NCBI GenBank assembly: GCA_002205965.3
Contig: NADL03000737.1
Span: 806,001 to 870,000, forward strand
DNA from: Kappaphycus alvarezii
Lineage: Eukaryota; Rhodophyta; Florideophyceae; Gigartinales; Solieriaceae
Direction of reading: 5' to 3'
Length of the DNA: 64,000 bases
Part shown: piece after piece, positions 60,417 through 64,000 of the stretch
Numbering within the stretch: position 1 is the stretch's first letter
Layout of the letters: the number at the start of each line of letters is the position of its first letter
Made by a program: the position numbers and the translations under genes
Notes under the pieces: generated by a model
Database searches by the model: none
What the model saw: only the letters and a program-made list of their open reading frames with translations
Told to the model about the DNA's origin: nothing

Positions 60417-60788
60417 TCACCTGAGGGAAGATACCTTCAACTCAACGATCGCAGAATCGCAACCCAATATTACGGATGCAACAAGTCTTTCACGGACAAC
60501 AAACTCAACCTTGACTACCAAATCTCCTAGTGGGACCACAAGGGGTACCGTCCCCATTGAAAGTACTGGTTTGCCATTATCATCGGCAATGCTGGGCATC
60601 GGACCCATTTTCATTTGGTCAAGAATAGACGATGGTACGAGTTCTTTACGAACAAAGTTTGGACCAATTCCCGTGTCCAAGACCGTCAGCTGCCTAACTA
60701 AATTTTCAGTACTGTGGCCATCGTCTGCATATACCTTGTAATTGCGACGGGTCATGAAAATTATCCCATTTGGTCGCGTCTCGTCCAC
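60417..60788 (-). pseudogene. Gypsy aspartic protease
   Basis: 123 codons open on the reverse strand with VLDTGIGPNFVRKEL (the DTG active site with the usual NFV after it) and VILGCD (ILG motif of retropepsins). Best-preserved domain of the element. Confidence 0.7.
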
Positions 60789-60999
60789 AACACAATGCCA
60801 TGGGCGGCGAAGTTGCCATATTTTGGGCTTCGTGAGATCTTTGTAGGATCTTAAGTGATTTGATGTGTAATATAGTTCCTTTAACGGTGTTCTTTCTTCC
60901 CCTTTCAGCTAATAAACAAACTTGGGCTCCCTAGCTCTAGCCTTCCCTTCGGCTTCAGAAGCCTCCGGGGATACTTCTCAGTATCGGGAATGTGAACCT

Positions 61000-62430
61000 T
61001 GCCTAGTTTTCCGCCGTCGATTGAATGTTCGCGGGGCATTGCAAGACAACTGGGTGGCTTTTATTTGCCACTAGAGTCAGCCGTGATGACGTGGTTGACG
61101 AATGACCAGCAGTAGCTTCCGCTTTCATAGCAACGAGTACCCTGAGGTAACTCTGCTTTGGCACTATGGCCTGTTCTTCGGGAGTCCGTGAATCAAAATA
61201 CATTAAGTTCCCCAATTCGCGTGCTGAGATTTCGCACTCTGGCGAAATATGTCCCGTAGCATAACATAAGTTTCACATGATCAAACTAAGTCTGTTAGCC
61301 GGACGTTTTTCCCTCCAACCTGGACGAATTCGTCCCAAATTAGAGGAATTCTCGTGAAATGCGACACAGGGCGCTGCTATGATGCGAGGTACCATAGCTA
61401 ACAGTGGATCTTTTTCTGTCTCTGATGACGATGTCACTGTTGTGCTGGGGAGATCTGACGTAGGGACCGACGATCCTTCCTGCATTAAGTAAGCATAACC
61501 TTCGCCTTGGTGAGATGATTGCTCAAATTGGGACGAACCCTCACGTAATTCTTACTATGAGTCGGTAATGAATGCCGCTAATGGACTTTCACTTTTGGCC
61601 CTTGATAGTAGGGCTGGCGCCCGACGGGACTTTGGGACTCCAAGACGCGCACAGAAGGTATCAACTTCGTCTTGTTCACAATTATGAATAATGCATAATG
61701 TATGATTGTTAACTAATGCCCTTATGGTTGGTATGAGATAATCCACGGAATAGGTGGTCTTCTACCATTCTGGGAATACATTCTCGGAATGGCTGCCAGC
61801 TTTGTAAATCCTTATTGGGAATGTAACTTCTTCTTCTCTTGGCTTCTGTGCCAGCGAACTTAACTGCTATATCGCGGCACAAATGGCATTGGGGTTACGT
61901 AAGTACGAATAATTTATTATACAGACTACGGCTAAATGAAGAATCCTTCACTTGAGAGCGATGAACAAGCAGTCTTGACGCTACGGAATTGATCGGCTGC
62001 TTCCCCATTGAGGAGGTGAGGAAGAGCGATGAGTACCTGGGCCTCATTCATTTCCAAAATGTCGGCCTCATCGCCAAACCTGGGACGAATTCCAATATAA
62101 GGATAGGGTCCTCACCTGAGAATAAATTCTCCCTTAGCGTGAGCTCAGGTCTCTTCATTTGGTCCTTGACCTTCCCTTTTTAGCTGCTCGTCCTCGAGTT
62201 GCTTCTGTCTAACAATCTGTACGTTCTGTACGATATCGTCCTATCGAAGTGAGGGTTGTTGGGCTTGAAACCCTTCAACTCTCTGTACTTCAGGACTTTT
62301 CTGTGCTTTCGAGTGCTCCTGAGTTCATACTCACTGCTTTAGTCATCAGATGACGACGTTTTGTCCTCACTTTCAGACTCCGAGGGAGAGTCAGGATCGT
62401 CCGTCGACGAGTCTGATGACAATGAACTGT
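61000..62430 (-). pseudogene. Gypsy gag region
   Basis: Reverse strand: a Ser/Asp/Glu-rich N-terminal stretch (about 62430-62340), then YRELKGFKPNNP. Near 61270-61230 comes a CCHC-like CYATGHISPEC lacking a clear first C-X2-C. Frames are broken. Confidence 0.5.
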
Positions 62431-63301
62431 CATCCGAGTATTGGTAACGGTTCTTGCCCTTCTTCTTGTGTCATCTGCGGCCTTTGGCGCCGAGGGTCTT
62501 GCTTTCGCGGCGACTACGCCTGTTGGACTTCTTTTCCTGATTTTGATCTACAATTTCCCCCAACTCATAACGATAGATGGGATCTTTTCCCTTATTGGCA
62601 TCGTTTCCCTTTATTGGATCCATTCCGCTCTTGCCTTGGCCTCGACGTCAATATACTTCGTGTTCACCAGGGCAGTGGGCCCTTCCGACTGCGATTCCGT
62701 GAGATGATTCACATCACCTCGAAGAGTTCTTAACTCACGTAAGATAGCATATTCGCCAGTTCTGGCCACAAGGCCTGCGGTCTTGGACTACTCTTTGCGC
62801 TCCGTGAAAGTCCTCTGGACATCCCCACAAATTGTGTTTGGTACTAAGTCCATATGTTTGACCATGTGTTCGTAAAATATCTTGTCCTCGATCTGGCATA
62901 TCGCCTTAACCAAGGGATCAGAGTGACCGTTTTGGATGGAACTCTTTTCCGGTTGGTCTAGTGGTTCGGTAGCATGCGGCTCGTTTTTTTGCCCTGTGTT
63001 GGCATTGGGGCCCGTGATTGAGGAACTTAAGAGTCTCTTGTGGCTAGGAATGTCTGCATGATCGGAATCTCCAACTGCTGTCCTTCACGGAAAGCGGCAG
63101 CGATCTCCAAATTTGCTCGACGAGAAACGGTTTGTGAACGCGTATCAGTCTTTCTCGCCCATGATTGCTCTCGATTGTGCATTGTGGTAGTATTGCCAAC
63201 GATGAAATCTAATTCCAATGAACAAACGCAAAGAACACAAAAAAAGGAATACGAAAAAATGCGGAAGCACTCTTCTAGGTCGGGTGATCAGATTTGTGGT
63301 G
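62431..63301. other. Gypsy 5' internal region
   Basis: Between the recognisable gag and the 63302 repeat. Reverse-strand frames are short and broken. No primer-binding site could be identified with confidence. Confidence 0.35.
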
Positions 63302-63910
63302 CAATACCAGCTGGTTATTAGTAAAGCTATTTGGGTGTTCGAAGCCCACTTTCTTGGTAGGTTGGTAGAGCTACTGGGTTCAAAACCTAGATTGAGTACA
63401 AGACTCACTAGAGGTGTTGGCACTTGTTTTAGCGCTAAACGCTGAGTGGTTTGAATGAAACAATAAGAAACCCACCTACGACAGGAAAGCAACCACTGGT
63501 TTGCCTGAATAACTATTATTACGACGGGGCTCTTTTGCCCAAGTTGCAAAACTGTGCCAGTGCCGCATAGTTGCAAGTATGGGGGATATCCCAGCGTAGA
63601 CAGTTGGTTGCTCGTTTACTCAGTGGATGGCAAAAGTTCCAAAGGATATATATAGGTTAAATAAAGTTAGACTATCCACTATCCAGCTAACAGTTAGAAT
63701 AAACCTTAAAAATACAAATAAAATACAGTAAATACAGTAACTAATGGCGTGCGTGCCTAGGAGCTGTAAAGATGAGCTGTTGGTAGCAATAGAGAGCCGT
63801 TTGGATAAGGGTGTGGAATATTCCCTTACATTTCACAGTGTCATACACTTCGTCAGGATCGAGGCTACGTGCCATTATGCCCAAGAGACCTGGACACTAC
63901 ACTCGAGGAT
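63302..63910. repeat. Long direct repeat, copy 2
   Basis: Partner of 44457-45100 in the same orientation, with a roughly 40-base gap near 63860. The conserved ATG is at 63744. It lies immediately upstream (on the minus strand) of the gypsy gag region, as a 5' LTR would. Confidence 0.85.
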
Positions 63911-63956
63911 TTTCACATTCCTTGCCATAGCTGTGGACGAACGGCTCATAGTCTAA
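63744..63956 (+). CDS. Second copy of the short repeat ORF, unknown
   Basis: 70 codons, matching 44897-45160 for its first ~40 residues and then diverging after a deletion. Same TATA-like context upstream. Confidence 0.35.
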   Translation: MACVPRSCKDELLVAIESRLDKGVEYSLTFHSVIHFVRIEATCHYAQETWTLHSRIFTFLAIAVDERLIV

Positions 63957-64000
63957 TTCCTTCAACTTGAACGGGATACCGATGGCCTTGCACAGAGCCT

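Larger units (their letters stand above)
55975..63301 (-). mobile_element. Ty3/gypsy LTR retrotransposon, minus strand, degenerate
   Basis: Reading right to left: gag (about 62430-61000), protease (60788), reverse transcriptase and RNase H (59823-58400), integrase with a GPY-type module (58000-57115), and a tail ORF (56707-56279). RT before integrase marks Ty3/gypsy. Numerous stops. The 63302-63910 repeat may be its 5' LTR. Confidence 0.75.

Noticed and set aside
1-64000. CRISPR arrays, bacterial operons, rRNA genes
   Set aside because: No regularly spaced repeats with unique spacers, no rRNA-like sequence, and clear eukaryotic introns and retroelements.

Overview
This is nuclear DNA from a eukaryote. 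There is no operon structure or Shine-Dalgarno pattern. Two genes have short GT-AG introns of 106 and 109 nt, and retrotransposons and a Tc1/mariner relict fill much of the right half. Host genes are compact, mostly intronless and GC-rich, and each follows a strikingly C-rich coding-strand leader. A CIPK/SnRK-type kinase, GT61 and GT14 sugar transferases and intron poverty fit an alga. My best guess is a florideophyte red alga, but this is inference only.

Layout. (1) 1-5.4 kb is a small genic island: a bZIP factor (+) and a VanZ-like membrane protein (-). (2) 5.5-15.1 kb is an AT-rich stretch with no recognisable gene. (3) 15.2-31 kb is the main genic island: a double GATA-like zinc-finger protein (-), a GT61 glycosyltransferase (+), an acidic coiled-coil protein (-), a CAMK-like kinase (+), a GT14 branching-type glycosyltransferase (-), a secreted Cu/Zn-SOD-like protein (-), a decayed retroelement fragment and a DEAD-box helicase (+). 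Two promoters are divergent (16989-17960 and 20546-21282), and both hold arrays of the pentamer GTACA. (4) 31-64 kb is a transposon graveyard: a Tc1/mariner relict with long inverted repeats; a copia-type element with LTRs (34.5-40.3 kb); a second copia pol relict (43.0-44.5 kb, -); a third copia element (47.4-54.7 kb, -); and a Ty3/gypsy element (about 56-63.3 kb, -). A 0.6 kb direct repeat occurs at 44.5 and 63.3 kb.

Two things stand out. First, almost every multi-domain host gene is broken by apparent -1 frameshifts. Most lie in runs of G (or of C for minus-strand genes), and all share one direction. This looks like systematic loss of single bases from homopolymers in the assembly, although the sequence alone cannot exclude biology. 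Second, the minus-strand copia element carries a roughly 360-codon reading frame on the opposite strand, between pol and its 3' LTR. It has two stops but no frame break, and I recognise no family.

Functionally, the host genes suggest secretory-pathway polysaccharide work (GT61, GT14), an extracellular SOD-like protein, signalling (kinase), transcription (bZIP, GATA-like) and organellar RNA metabolism (DEAD helicase). Nothing shows that they form one pathway.
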